Source of the DNA: Candidatus Flexifilum affinis
Lineage (GTDB): Bacteria > Chloroflexota > Anaerolineae > Aggregatilineales > Phototrophicaceae
Assembly (NCBI GenBank): GCA_016713325.1
Contig: JADJPJ010000064.1
Span: 1-16,346 of the forward strand
Length of the DNA: 16,346 bases
Reading direction: 5' to 3'
Both the position numbers and the translations under genes were made by a program. Below, one piece after another: positions 7,792 to 16,244 of the stretch. The first letter of the stretch is position 1; every line of letters begins with the position of its first letter. A model generated the notes under the pieces. The model was not told where the DNA came from and made no database searches. It saw only the letters and a list, made by a program, of their open reading frames with translations.

Positions 7792-9222
7792 TTATTCTGC
7801 CGCTGAGGGATCTTCCGCAGCGGGAGGGACATTCTGATTCATGCGCAGAAAGTTGGTCGGGTCGTACTGCTGCTTGAGCGCCCGCAGACGCTCGTACTGC
7901 GGACCAAATGCCTTGCGCATCATGGCCTCACCGTCTTCCTGGAAGCCGGCGAAGTTGAGGTAGCGGCTGCCGTCCGAGAACGGCGCCATGTCATGGATGA
8001 AGTTCTGCACCCACTGCACGTTGACCCCATCGTCGTGAGGGTCCACCCAGTTGGCCTCCGGGTTGATCAGGAAAGCCGCCCCGCGTCCGTTGAAGGCGCC
8101 CGTCTCAGCGCCGGCCCGCGCCACCGCCCCGCCCACAGGCCACAGATCGGTCGTGTTGAAAGGCGAAGGCTGCAAACGCGCATGGCCGACGATCAAGTCA
8201 ATGGCATCCTCGTCCAGGTGCGTCAGGTTGAGCGACTTCCAGTAGTAGCGCATGCCGTCGGGATAGTCGCTGTCGAACGCCTGCTGCGCCCGGACGTAAG
8301 GCATAACTCCGCTTCCGTCGATCAACGGGACGCCAAAGTCGAGCAGCGGCTGAAGAGCACGGCGCCCTTCCTCAACCGGGCCGGCGTACAGACCGCCGAA
8401 CAGCACGAAGGGCGCGCGGTGCAGTTCACACGGGAAGTGCTCGTCGGGCGGAATCTGGCCGAGCGCCAGGATGGTGCTGACTTCGTCGGGTGCGGTCGCG
8501 GTGAAGTCGCGATAGAAGCGCAGCGCCCGCTTCATATCCTCGACCGTCTTCCCGTCATGGAAGGCGAAGACGAACATCACTTCGGGGCCGACCGGATGCA
8601 GCTGGTAGGTGAAGGACGTGACGATGCCGAAGTTGCCGCCGCCCCCGCGCAGTCCCCACAGCAGATCCGGGTTTTCGTCCTGGCTGGCGTGGATCACCCG
8701 GCCGTCGGCGGTCACCACTTCTGCGGCCAGCAGGTTGTCGGCGCTCAGGCCGTACTTGCTGCGCAGCCAGCCGTAGCCACCGCCCAGGGTCAGGCCGGCA
8801 ATTCCCGTCTTGGAGAACACGCCGCCGGGGGTTGCCAGGCCGTAGACCTGCGTCGCCGCGTCCAGTTCGCCCCAGGTCACGCCGCCTTCGGCCGTGGCCG
8901 TGCGCCCTTCCGCGTTGACCGCGATCCGCTTCATTGCCGACAGGTCGATGACCATGCCGCCGTCGTTGGTGGCGTGGCCGGCGACGTTGTGGCCGCCGCC
9001 CCGCACCGACACCAGCAGGCCATGCTCGCGGGCGAAATTGACGCTGGCCACCACCCCCTCGACCGTCGCGGGCCGGACGATCAGCGCCGGCCGCCGGTCG
9101 ATCATGCCGTTCCACACCTTGCGCGCTTCTTCGTACTGCGCGTCGCCGGGGCGGATGACTTCCCCCCGAACGTTCGCTTTCAGTGCATGCAGGTCCGTGC
9201 TATTCAGAGTTGGATTCACCAT
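7792..9222 (-). CDS. FAD-linked oxidase, berberine-bridge-enzyme type
   Basis: The 476-residue product is complete and matches the length of the family. It has the PCMH-type FAD domain with VRGGGHN (His78 is the expected covalent FAD ligand), GVFSKTGIAGLTLGGGYGWL (134-153) and LLWGLRGGGGNFGIVTSF, followed by a substrate domain and the BBE C-terminal motif YDPTNFLRMNQNVPP. The second flavin-linking cysteine of bicovalent members is replaced in the GVFSKTG segment, so attachment through His only is expected. Such enzymes oxidise alcohols, sugars or phenolics with oxygen and release hydrogen peroxide, which could feed a haloperoxidase. No signal peptide is seen. AGGAAA lies about 8 bases before the ATG. 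It is the only large gene in the right two thirds of the window with no frame break. Confidence 0.9.
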   Translation of the reverse strand: MVNPTLNSTDLHALKANVRGEVIRPGDAQYEEARKVWNGMIDRRPALIVRPATVEGVVASVNFAREHGLLVSVRGGGHNVAGHATNDGGMVIDLSAMKRIAVNAEGRTATAEGGVTWGELDAATQVYGLATPGGVFSKTGIAGLTLGGGYGWLRSKYGLSADNLLAAEVVTADGRVIHASQDENPDLLWGLRGGGGNFGIVTSFTYQLHPVGPEVMFVFAFHDGKTVEDMKRALRFYRDFTATAPDEVSTILALGQIPPDEHFPCELHRAPFVLFGGLYAGPVEEGRRALQPLLDFGVPLIDGSGVMPYVRAQQAFDSDYPDGMRYYWKSLNLTHLDEDAIDLIVGHARLQPSPFNTTDLWPVGGAVARAGAETGAFNGRGAAFLINPEANWVDPHDDGVNVQWVQNFIHDMAPFSDGSRYLNFAGFQEDGEAMMRKAFGPQYERLRALKQQYDPTNFLRMNQNVPPAAEDPSAAE

Positions 9223-9246
9223 GATTTGTTTCCTATCGAGGTGTGA

Positions 9247-9395
9247 GAGATGAGAAACGAGATATGAGAAGGACTTCGTTCAGCGACCACATCGCGACAG
9301 TCAGCTTCCGTCTGGTGGCGGAACCTGTGCCCGCCCACAGCCTGAAGGTCGCGCAGAACGCATTTCCTCGTGACTCATCTCTCATTTCTCATCAC
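9247..9395. repeat. Inverted-repeat-bounded segment (MITE-like) between two operon genes
   Basis: The 22-base arm at 9247-9268 matches the reverse complement of 9374-9395 at 19 of 22 positions (ATGAGAAAYGAGA core). About 105 bases lie between, with no convincing gene. Together this makes a 149-base unit in the gap between the dirigent-like gene and the oxidase gene. Target-site duplications were not found. Confidence 0.4.
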
Positions 9396-9406
9396 TTCTT
9401 CTACTG

Positions 9407-9982
9407 CTACTGCGCGAACTGGAATTCCACGCTCAGGTTGACGCCCATGGCCGGCGTGAAGCCCAGCAGGGTCTGCGACTGTTCGCCGCGCGCCGTGCTG
9501 AAGGGCGCCCGTGCCGCCAGAGATAGCGCGCGTCTCCGGAACGTTCAGGTCAGCCAGTTCATAGCCGTTGGTGACGACGATGGCGTTGTCGTGCTCGTAC
9601 AGCGTGTAGATCTGGTGGAGATCACCCACTGGCCGGTGGTCGATTGCGCGCCGTCGCCGATCATGTAGCCGTAGCAGTTCCCCTGGCCGATGACCTGGTC
9701 CGGGAATTCCGGCGATCCATCTTCATTCACGCCGTTGCTGCCGTTCAGCGTGCCTTCCGGGTACAGGTAGCCCTGCGTCACGAAGGGGGTGCCATAGGCG
9801 GGCATGCCGTCGTCGAACAGGTGGTCTTGCCCGAAGACGAAGCGCATGCCGTCTTCAGCCACTTCGACACGGATGGTCTGAGATTCAGTCTCGGACTGCG
9901 CCAGGACCACAGCGACCGCGCCCAGAGCCAGCAGCGCGACGACGAGCAGAACGATGCCTTTAAACACACGATTGCGGTTCAT
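9407..9982 (-). pseudogene. Secreted dirigent / allene-oxide-cyclase-like barrel protein, two frameshifts
   Basis: The product begins with a signal peptide (residues 1-28, cleavage near VLA-QSE). Piecing three frames together gives TIRVEVAED, PFVTQGYLYPEGTL, GQGNCYGYMIGDGA, WVISTQIYTLYEHDNAIVVTN, ETRAISGGTG and STARGEQSQTLLGF...NLSVEFQFAQ, then TAG at 9407-9409. The GGTG...ARGE motif and strand pattern match the dirigent/allene-oxide-cyclase eight-stranded barrel, about 190 residues. Plant relatives steer radical coupling or cyclise oxidised lipids; bacterial ones are mostly uncharacterised. The first break, near 9614, fits loss of one C in ACCCAG; the second, near 9510, fits loss of two G. 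Both are in short runs, so sequencing error is likely. GGAGG (9989-9993) lies 6 bases before the ATG, a strong ribosome site. It is first in the block with the FAD oxidase and haloperoxidase-family genes. Confidence 0.72.
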
Positions 9983-10055
9983 TTCTTGCCTCCATCAGGA
10001 TGACCAGGTGAGATCTGGCGGCAAGTTCGATGAAGGGTGTCGTTGTGCCGCCGTT

Positions 10056-10080
10056 TTACAGAACCAAAGGTATCCTGTAA
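10056..10080 (-). promoter_or_regulatory. Operator-like dyad upstream of the dirigent-like gene
   Basis: TTACAG (10056-10061) and CTGTAA (10075-10080) form an inverted repeat with a 13-base centre, 74-98 bases upstream of the start codon. Read on the minus strand, TTACAG with TAAAAC 16 bases later could also be a weak promoter that the dyad overlaps. Role inferred only from position and symmetry. Confidence 0.3.
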
Positions 10081-10201
10081 TCCCTGGGGCCGGTCATCTG
10101 CCCTTAGTTGAATCTTGTGGGGTTATTGAAGCGTCGAGGAGAACGAAGGAGCAGCTCTATCCAAAGATATAGACGGGACAGCATAGGCCCGGATCGAGAT
10201 C

Positions 10202-10226
10202 GTAGGGACAGCAAGAATGCAGTCCC
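10202..10226 (+). repeat. GCAAGAATGC palindrome, copy B
   Basis: GTAG then GGGACAGCA pairs with TGCAGTCCC around AGAA, with a single A-A mismatch. It joins the GTAGGG lead of one repeat group with the GCAAGAATGC core of the other, which links the two groups. Confidence 0.55.
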
Positions 10227-10275
10227 AAGTTAGCAACTGATCAACTCCATCGGAACAGCGGTTGTCGCGTCGTCC

Positions 10276-10297
10276 GCCGGGTGTCAAAACACCCGGC
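10276..10297. repeat. Perfect 9-bp hairpin
   Basis: GCCGGGTGT (10276-10284) pairs exactly with ACACCCGGC (10289-10297) around CAAA. No T-run follows. Confidence 0.5.
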
Positions 10298-10371
10298 TAC
10301 CCGAAAAGACAGGTCCACTAAAGGGACCAAAACGCAGTCGTCGGGGAAGCCCCTTCAGTGGGCTTGTCGGC

Positions 10372-10395
10372 GGACGCGCCGTTGCGCGTCCCTAC
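10372..10395 (-). repeat. GTAGGG-type palindrome, copy 3
   Basis: On the plus strand GGACGCGC (10372-10379) pairs with GCGCGTCC (10384-10391), followed by CTAC. On the minus strand the element therefore begins GTAGGGACGCGC. Confidence 0.55.
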
Positions 10396-10435
10396 AGCCC
10401 TCGGCGGCCCCCGCAACCCTTATCTTGGTGCATAT

Positions 10436-10455
10436 GGGACAGCAAGAATGCGGTC
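10436..10455 (+). repeat. GCAAGAATGC palindrome, copy C
   Basis: GGGACAGCAAGAATGCGGTC repeats the core and left arm of the copy at 10202-10226 with one changed arm base. It ends 16 bases before the stop codon of the regulator gene. Confidence 0.5.
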
Positions 10456-10471
10456 CTGCGCGTCCGTCACC

Positions 10472-13009
10472 CTACAACAGGTTGAGGGTCCGTGCCCGGG
10501 CGATGGCCTGGACGCGGTTGCCCACGCCCAGCTTGCCGAAGATGTTGTGGTTGTGCGCTTTCACGGTGCCCAGCACGATCGTCAGCTTCTCGGCGATCTG
10601 CTGGTTGGTCAGACCGTCCGACATCAATTGCAGGATCTCCAGCTCGCGATCCGACAGCGGCTCGATCAGATCCTGGTGGAGCGGCGCGGAATGCGCATGG
10701 CGATGAGGGTGCGCCGGGAACAGCGTGCCCAGCGCCAGTTGTTCCCGCACCGAGGCCGCTGCCGTCTCCAGATCCAACGCCGCACCGCGGGTGCTCGCCT
10801 GCTCGAAGACATCTGCCGGCAGCATCGCCCTGGCCCGTTGCAACAGGTCTTCGGCGCGGCGCCGGGCGGGCACGTCGTTGAATGGATGGCGAGCGGCCAG
10901 CGTCAGCAGTTCAACCGCCATCCCTGTACGGCCTGTCTTCAGCAGCACGTCGCTAATGCCGGTCAGGATCATCAGGATCTGGGGGACCCAGTGGATCTCC
11001 AGCGCAATCTTGAGGGCGGCGTCGAAACTGTCGCGCGCGGTCGTCAGATCGTCCTGACAGTGGGCAGCGTCACCCAACCCAAAGATCGAAGTGGCCAACC
11101 CGCCTGGATCGTGGACCTCGCGATAAAGATCCTGCCCCTGCCGGTAGAGCCGCTCCGCTTCCGGGGTAATCACCGCGCAGCCAGGCGATGCGCCAGACAG
11201 TTCACCGCGAAGGCCATGCCGCCCATATCGTTGACCTGCTGCTTGATGTCGTAGCTCGCCTGGTAGTATTCCTGCGCCCGCTCATAGTCTTCGGCCGCCC
11301 GCATGACATCGCCCATCACGATCAGGGCGTAGGCGGCAAACCAGCGATCGCCCAGCGCCTCTCGCTCCTGGTAGGAACGGCGCGCGTGATGAAAGGCGGC
11401 GTCAAACTTTCCCTGTGAGTAGGTCGCCGTCGCCAACACGTACAGGCCGAAGGTGAGGCTCAGCTTGTCGTCACGCGTCTCCACGCGCCGGATGCCCTCC
11501 GAGCTCAGCGCTTCCGCATCATCAGAAACGACCGATGGTGGTGGCCAGCAATCCCATGCCAATCAGCGGTTCCGTGCCAAAACCTGGCGGCGGCGGCCGG
11601 TTCAGAGTCCCGAACAGGCGGGCGCTCTCGTAAAACAACGTCCGCGCCTCTTCAAACTGTCCCGCACGAATGCACAGGTTTGCGGCAGCGCAGCGCAGTA
11701 TCGCCAGGGTGAAATCGCGCTCCTCGGAGGAGTCAAGGACGGCCAAATGGTCGATGGCTTGCACGAGCGTCTGGCAGGCTTCATGGTAGCGCCCCTGAAT
11801 ATCCATTAAATCGTAGTACGGCCAGGCGCCGGTTCGCAGCAGCAGCGGATCGGCTGACTCGATCGCCCATCGAAGCGCAGCCCGCAGGTTGTCCATCTCC
11901 ATTTCAAGCTCGCGCACCGTCTCGCGCTGCCGGTCGAAGTGAAGCTCGAATTCGCGCCGCTGCAGGAAGCTCATGTAATAGCGGGCGTGGGCCTGCTGAA
12001 CCTGCCGCACCGCTTCCGCCTCAACCGCCAACCGCTCTGCCGCATACTGGCGCAGCAGTTCGTGCATCTGGTAGCGTCCACCGGATTCGCGCCAGATCAG
12101 CGACTTGTCGACCAGCGTCGACAGCACGCCCGAGCGACGCGCCGGCGACCTGTTCGGCCGCTTCGCGCCCAGAAACCGCCGCGGAAGACCGAGAGGCGCT
12201 CGAACGTCTGCTGCTCGTCCTCGGCCAGCAGCTTCCAGGACTGATCGAAGACGCTGCGCATGCTGCGATGCCGGCTGGGACGTTGCGCATCGAGGTGCTC
12301 AGGAAGTCCAGGCTCGCTCGATCTCGCGGACGATGTCACCGCATGTCAGCGACTTTAGCCATGATGCCGCCGGTTCAGCGCCAGCGGCATCCCTTCCACG
12401 ATCTGACACAGGCGCACCACGTGGACGCGGTCGGCATGCAGCGCGAATTCACGGCGCACGCGCTGGGCATGTTCCACGAACAACTGCACCGCGTCGTAGG
12501 TTTCCAGGCGGCTGTCGTGCGCGTCGAGCGGAAACGGCATCCCCAGCACCGGGTACAGCCACTCTTCCCGCAGATTCAGCACCTCGCGCGAGGTCACCAG
12601 CAGATCGACGCCCGGCGCGAATTCCACAATGTTGTCCAGGAAGTCGGCGGCATCGTTCAGATGCTCGAAGTTGTCCAGCACCAGCAGCGCCTGCCTCGCG
12701 CGCAGGGGCTTCCAACAGTTGAGTCTGGTCGTCCCACACCGCGGGCGGTGTAGCCGAAGCATCGGCAATGGCCGAGACCAGGAAGCTCTGGAGGACACGC
12801 TGGTTGAAGGGAGATGAAAAAAGCGCCATCGGTGAAAAGTTCGGCATTGGCGCGTACCGCTTCGTTGCCAGGCGGCTCTTACCGCTGCCGCCCGGCCCGA
12901 CCAGCGTGATCAGCCGGCACCTCATGGATCGGCCAGCAGACCCGCCAGTTCATTCAGTTCTTTGGTTCTCACCGATGAAGGTGTGAAGTGGGGCGGGTAA
13001 ACGCAGCAT
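10472..13009 (-). pseudogene. NTPase-TPR-LuxR transcriptional regulator, many frameshifts
   Basis: Pieced together, about 845 residues form one regulator. The N-terminus is MLRLPAPLHTFIGENQ, then ITLVGPGGSGKSRLA (Walker A), ELFTDGAFFISLQPA, LLVLDNFEHL (Walker B) and VDLLVTSREVLNLREEW (sensor). A winged-helix-like part follows (SVFDQSWKLLAEDEQQTFERLSVFRGGF, MHELLRQYAAERL), TPR repeats span about 12000-10700, and a C-terminal LuxR HTH ends it (LSDRELEILQLMSDGLTNQQIAEKL). Such proteins bind ATP and a ligand or partner and then activate nearby genes. The start is ATG 13009, with AGGGA 6 bases before it and a near-consensus promoter upstream. Frame changes occur near 12961, 12930, 12870, 12800, 12710, 12365, 12320, 12260, 12175, 12125, 11540 and 11172. 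The stop is TAG. It may regulate the downstream oxidase block; that is inference from position. Confidence 0.82.
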
Positions 13010-13042
13010 ACGACGTCCCTCACGCCAGTAGGCTTTAGAGTC

Positions 13043-13070
13043 ATTATAATGCAGGATGTTCTTGAGGCAA
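13043..13070 (-). promoter_or_regulatory. Putative sigma70-type promoter of the regulator gene
   Basis: On the minus strand TTGCCT (13070-13065) is followed after 16 bases by a perfect TATAAT (13048-13043). The ATG at 13009 lies about 30 bases downstream. Confidence 0.55.
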
Positions 13071-13071
13071 G

Positions 13072-13135
13072 TAGGGGCGGTTCCGCGAACCGCCCGTCCG
13101 TTGATCAACTTGGCCGACCCAGGGGTTGACCCTAC
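13072..13135. repeat. GTAGGG-type palindrome copy 4 and adjacent hairpin
   Basis: After TAG, GGGCGGTT (13075-13082) pairs exactly with AACCGCCC (13088-13095) around CCGCG; this copy resembles the one at 3158. About 25 bases further on, a second hairpin, CCAGGGGT against ACCCCTGG, contains CCCTAC, the GTAGGG lead on the minus strand. Both lie in the short gap between the acyl-CoA dehydrogenase remnant and the regulator promoter. Confidence 0.5.
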
Positions 13136-13164
13136 ACCCCTGGCTCTCCTGACTTTTTGATCGG

Positions 13165-14334
13165 CCCCGCCGTACTGCCTGATCACGCCGCGACACCACC
13201 CATGCGATGCCTCGGACGCGCCGTCGTAGATGCGGAAGGCGCGCCGCCTCGGTACCAGGTGCTCAGCGGAATGTCGCGGGAAATGCCCAGCCGCCAAGTG
13301 ATCTGGATGGCGGTCGAGCACCCAGTTGATGGACTCCGCCACGAACACCTTGCACATCGACGTCTCCGGCGCGCCCGTTCACCCTCTCCAGCAGCCATGC
13401 CGCGTGGTGCATCATCAGCCGGCCGGCGTGCAGGTCATGGCGCTGTCGGCCAGCATCCACTGGATCGCCTGTGCTCGCTGAGCGTCTTGCCGAACGCCGG
13501 CCGCTCGACGGAGTAGGCCGTGGCGATCTCCAGCGCTCGCTGGGCGATGCCCGTCCAGCGCATGCAGTGCGTCAGCCGAGCCGGACCGAGCCGCGCCTGA
13601 GTCAGCGCAAAGCCCTGCCCAAACTCGCCCAACACGGCGCTGGACGGCAAGCGCAGGTCGCGGAAGTAGACTTCGCCGTGCCCGCCCGGCAGATTGGCGT
13701 CCATGACCGGGATGCGCCGCGCCACATCGATCCCCGGCGTGTGGATGTCGGCAAGGAAGATGGTCGAGCCTTTGTGGGCCGGCACATCCGGATCGGTGCG
13801 CGCCATGATCAGCAGAAAGGCCGCGCCATCCGCACCGGTGGTGTACCACTTGTGGCCGTTGATGATCCAGTCATGTCCGTCGGGTTCGGCGGTAGTCAGC
13901 AGCATGGTCGGGTCGCTGCCCGCGCCGGGGGGCGGCTCGGTCATGGCGAAGCCGGACCGGATCGTGCCGGCGGCCAGCGGCTCCAGGAACTGCTGGCGCT
14001 GCTCCTCGTTGGCGTACAGATGCAGCAGGTGCATGTTGCCCTCGTCGGGCGCGGAGCAGTTGAGCGCCGCCGGCCCGAGCAGGCTGCGGCCGGCCGCCTC
14101 GAAGACCGGGATGATCTCGCTGAGCGACAGCCCCAGCCCGCCCAGATCGGTCGGGATCTGCGGGCCGAAAGATGCCGGCGCTTTCGCTTTGGCGCGGAGA
14201 TCGGCCAGCACTTCCGGCGACACGCCGTCCGGGTGGTCGTTGGCCCCGGCTTCGAGCGGGATGACTTCGGCCTCGATGAACTGGCGGACGCGGGCGGCAA
14301 GCGCCTCGATGTGGGGAGTAAGCGAAAAATCCAT
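13165..14334 (-). pseudogene. Acyl-CoA dehydrogenase family protein, 3' third frameshifted
   Basis: About 390 residues match an acyl-CoA dehydrogenase: an N-terminal helical domain with PTDLGGLGLS, FAMTEPPPGAGSDP (129-142) and WIINGHKWYTTGADGA at the flavin site, LARLGPARLTHCMRWTGIAQRAL-like core helices, then RPAFGKTLSEHQAIQWMLADSAMDLHAGR, MCKVFVAESINWVLDR, AIQIT(W)RLGIS and FRIYDGASE...RQYGG in changing frames. It oxidises acyl-CoA thioesters, passing electrons to an ETF. The usual catalytic YEG glutamate position reads YDG, as in relatives of ACAD10/11. The first 290 residues are one clean frame; at least five changes follow, near 13470, 13440, 13365, 13330, 13255 and 13225, mostly fitting lost G or C. 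The stop is not clearly identified. Start ATG 14334 follows a weak GAGA ribosome site. Confidence 0.82.
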
Positions 14335-14618
14335 GATGGTCTCTTTTCAAAACTCTACTGCGCAATAAACGGCGTTCGGCTGAGGGCTGAACATCCGCAG
14401 AGTATACCGCCGCTGGTTCGGGTCCGATCCTGATACACCAACAACCTTTAGTTGCAGAGTCAGCAACGCAGTTTTGTCGTATTTGAACCGACAGATTAAT
14501 CTTGTTAGTACAATAGGAATTCTTAAGCACGAAGACAAAATTATGTCTGACGATAATTATCACAAGGCGAAATTTGACTATATTTGTTAAGATAAACATG
14601 AGTCAAGTGAGGTTCGAG
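14335..14618. other. AT-richer divergent intergenic region
   Basis: This gap separates the acyl-CoA dehydrogenase (minus) from the GAF gene (plus) and is distinctly more AT-rich than the rest. It contains TATACT on the minus strand (14406-14401), TTGAAC with TAGTAC 17 bases later on the plus strand (14483-14511), and the perfect palindrome GATAATTATC (14552-14561). None of these is strong enough alone to name as a site. Confidence 0.4.
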
Positions 14619-15107
14619 ATGGATGCTGTTGTTCCGCCCGAAATTGGTGAGCAAGTTGATCTCGTAGTTCGCAGCATGGTCCAGCTGCTAAGTCTGAAGC
14701 GAGCCGAAGTCTACTTATTTACAGATGATTTGCGTTCGCTCGAACTCGCAAAAGCATATTTCAGTGAAGGTATCTCAGAATTCCATAATGTACCAGAAGA
14801 ATTCAGCAGAGTCCTTCGCTCCTCGCCCTACCCAGATGAACCTTTCACGTTATTTGCGGAAAACATACATAGTTCGAATCAACCCGAACACGCCTCTCGC
14901 CCACATCATTTCACAAACCTCATTGCCGCACCCATGAGGTACGATGGATGTTTGTGCGGAGTTCTTGCTGGCTACGATGACTCATCCGAACGGCGCTTCA
15001 TTCAAGCTAGTGAGCTTCTGCTCATTGGGCAGACAGCTCAGACTGTCAGCGTTTTGATCCAGAATCAGAGTCTTAGGCAAGACAATTTCTGCGAATCTTT
15101 TGGTTAA
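14619..15107 (+). CDS. GAF-domain protein, possibly truncated sensor
   Basis: The product (about 162 residues) looks like a single GAF domain: EIGEQVDLVVRSMVQLLSLKRAEVYLF, HHFTNLIAAPMRYDGCLCGVLAGYDD and RRFIQASELLLIGQTAQTVSVLIQNQSLR. GAF domains bind small ligands or chromophores and usually precede an output domain; here the frame ends 11 residues after the expected signalling helix begins (SLRQDNFCESFG), so an output domain may have been lost. GTGAGG lies 6 bases before ATG 14619, which decides the start; ATG 14598 is a possible longer start without a ribosome site. Base composition is visibly lower in GC than the neighbours, and a transposase remnant starts about 115 bases downstream, both suggesting transfer or disruption. 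Ligand unknown. Confidence 0.7.
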   Translation: MDAVVPPEIGEQVDLVVRSMVQLLSLKRAEVYLFTDDLRSLELAKAYFSEGISEFHNVPEEFSRVLRSSPYPDEPFTLFAENIHSSNQPEHASRPHHFTNLIAAPMRYDGCLCGVLAGYDDSSERRFIQASELLLIGQTAQTVSVLIQNQSLRQDNFCESFG

Positions 15108-15221
15108 GGATTGGGGTGAAACGAAGACAGCCACCGCCAGCGGAGGTGGATAGGAGCGCTCGACGGCGCGCACAAGTAACTTACAGAAGCGGTCAAAGCG
15201 CAGGATCTCCGGGATCAGCTT

Positions 15222-16244
15222 TTAGGTCCCTTTGCCGGGGCGACGGGTGCAATAGCCAGCGCGCAAGACCCAGACATTCTGCATCAGCAGACCCAGCCTC
15301 AGGAGGAAGAAGAAGCGCAGTGCCGGATTGCGCGAGTTGGTCAGCACCTTGACCCGACGCAGCAGGCGATAGGACGCTTCCAATGCCGAAGCGACGACGA
15401 TACTTGCGGTACACCTGCTGCGGTGTCCAGTCGAGGCTGACCAGCACAAACGCCAGCCACTTGCGCTGTTTCCGCTTGGTTTTCGGGTCACGCACACGGG
15501 TATCGACCAACGTCAGACATGCGGTGCCATCGGTAAAGCGTGTAGTCGGTGTTGAAACTGCCTCGCCGATGACACATGGCCCGGATGCCGCCCGTTTTCC
15601 CGCTGAATGGGGACAGGCCAGTTCCGCCGCCTGTTGCGTACCCTGCAACTGCCGATGATCTCCAACACAAGCCCTCGTCCAGATAGAGCACCGTCGCGTG
15701 CAAAGCTAACCGTTGAGCCGCGTCAGCAAGCGCCACGACCTCAGCGTGCGTCCTCCGGCAGCACGTAGGTCAAGGCCACGTCAGCCGTACTTCGCGCAAG
15801 ATGACAGTACGCACTGGCGATGCGGAAAAAAGTGGCTGGTCCGGCCTTGGCGCGCGTCTTGCAGGTGAAAGCGCGCAGTTGAGGCGTTTTCCCATAAACG
15901 GTTCGTCGTGGGTGTCAAATGGCCACCTCAAGCCGCCGCGCGGCAACCCTGGTGGAATCGCCGCCCCTAACGCGGCATTCATCTCCTCTTCCTGCTGGCG
16001 TAACTGGCTAGCCTCCAGTGCGGTGTTCAACTGCTCGCGCAGCGGCTGTTGCTCATATCGCCCCCCGCAACTATCGGCACATTACCGCCTCCAGGCTGCT
16101 GCCTTCCGCCACCGCTTTCAGCAGCAGATTGGTTTCTTTCTGTTGTGCTTCGATACCCCTCCGTCTTCACCTTCAGGTGTTGCCCATTACGTCCAGCATC
16201 ATCCCGCGTACATCTTCCGCATTCAGCGCATATTCCGGTATCAT
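15222..16244 (-). mobile_element. Insertion sequence: DDE transposase (ISH3/IS4-like), frameshifted
   Basis: Joining frames gives about 340 residues of a DDE transposase. An N-terminal MIPEYALNAEDVRGMMLDVMGNT is followed by REQLNTALEASQLRQQEEEMNAAL, then DTHDEPF (first acidic site), TVILREVRLT, ALADAAQRLALHATVLYLDEG (second acidic region), KTKRKQRKWLAFVLVSLDW, QQVYRKYRRRFGI plus EASYRLLRRVKVLTNSRNPALRFFF (the Y-R-E signature, Glu in the join), ending RPGKGT with TAA at 15222. Several frame changes and an in-frame TGA after MGNT are present. It lies on the minus strand and runs to the contig end, where insertion sequences commonly break assemblies. Terminal inverted repeats were not found by eye. 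Family assignment rests on these motifs and is not certain at subfamily level. Confidence 0.72.

Larger units (their letters stand above)
9983..10471. other. Intergenic region rich in palindromes, upstream of the dirigent-like gene
   Basis: This 489-base gap carries a TTACAG dyad (10056-10080), palindromes at 10202-10226, 10276-10297, 10372-10395 and 10436-10455, and no credible gene. It separates the regulator gene from the three-gene block. Confidence 0.55.

Noticed and set aside
7993..9246. A 417-codon plus-strand frame opposite the FAD oxidase.
   Set aside because: The minus strand encodes an intact, motif-rich oxidase with a ribosome site; the opposite frame is rich in Arg, Val and Gln and has no family features.
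14552..14561. GATAATTATC as an iron-regulator (Fur-like) box.
   Set aside because: It is only a 10-base palindrome in AT-rich DNA without the longer repeat pattern of such boxes, and the adjacent genes have no link to iron.
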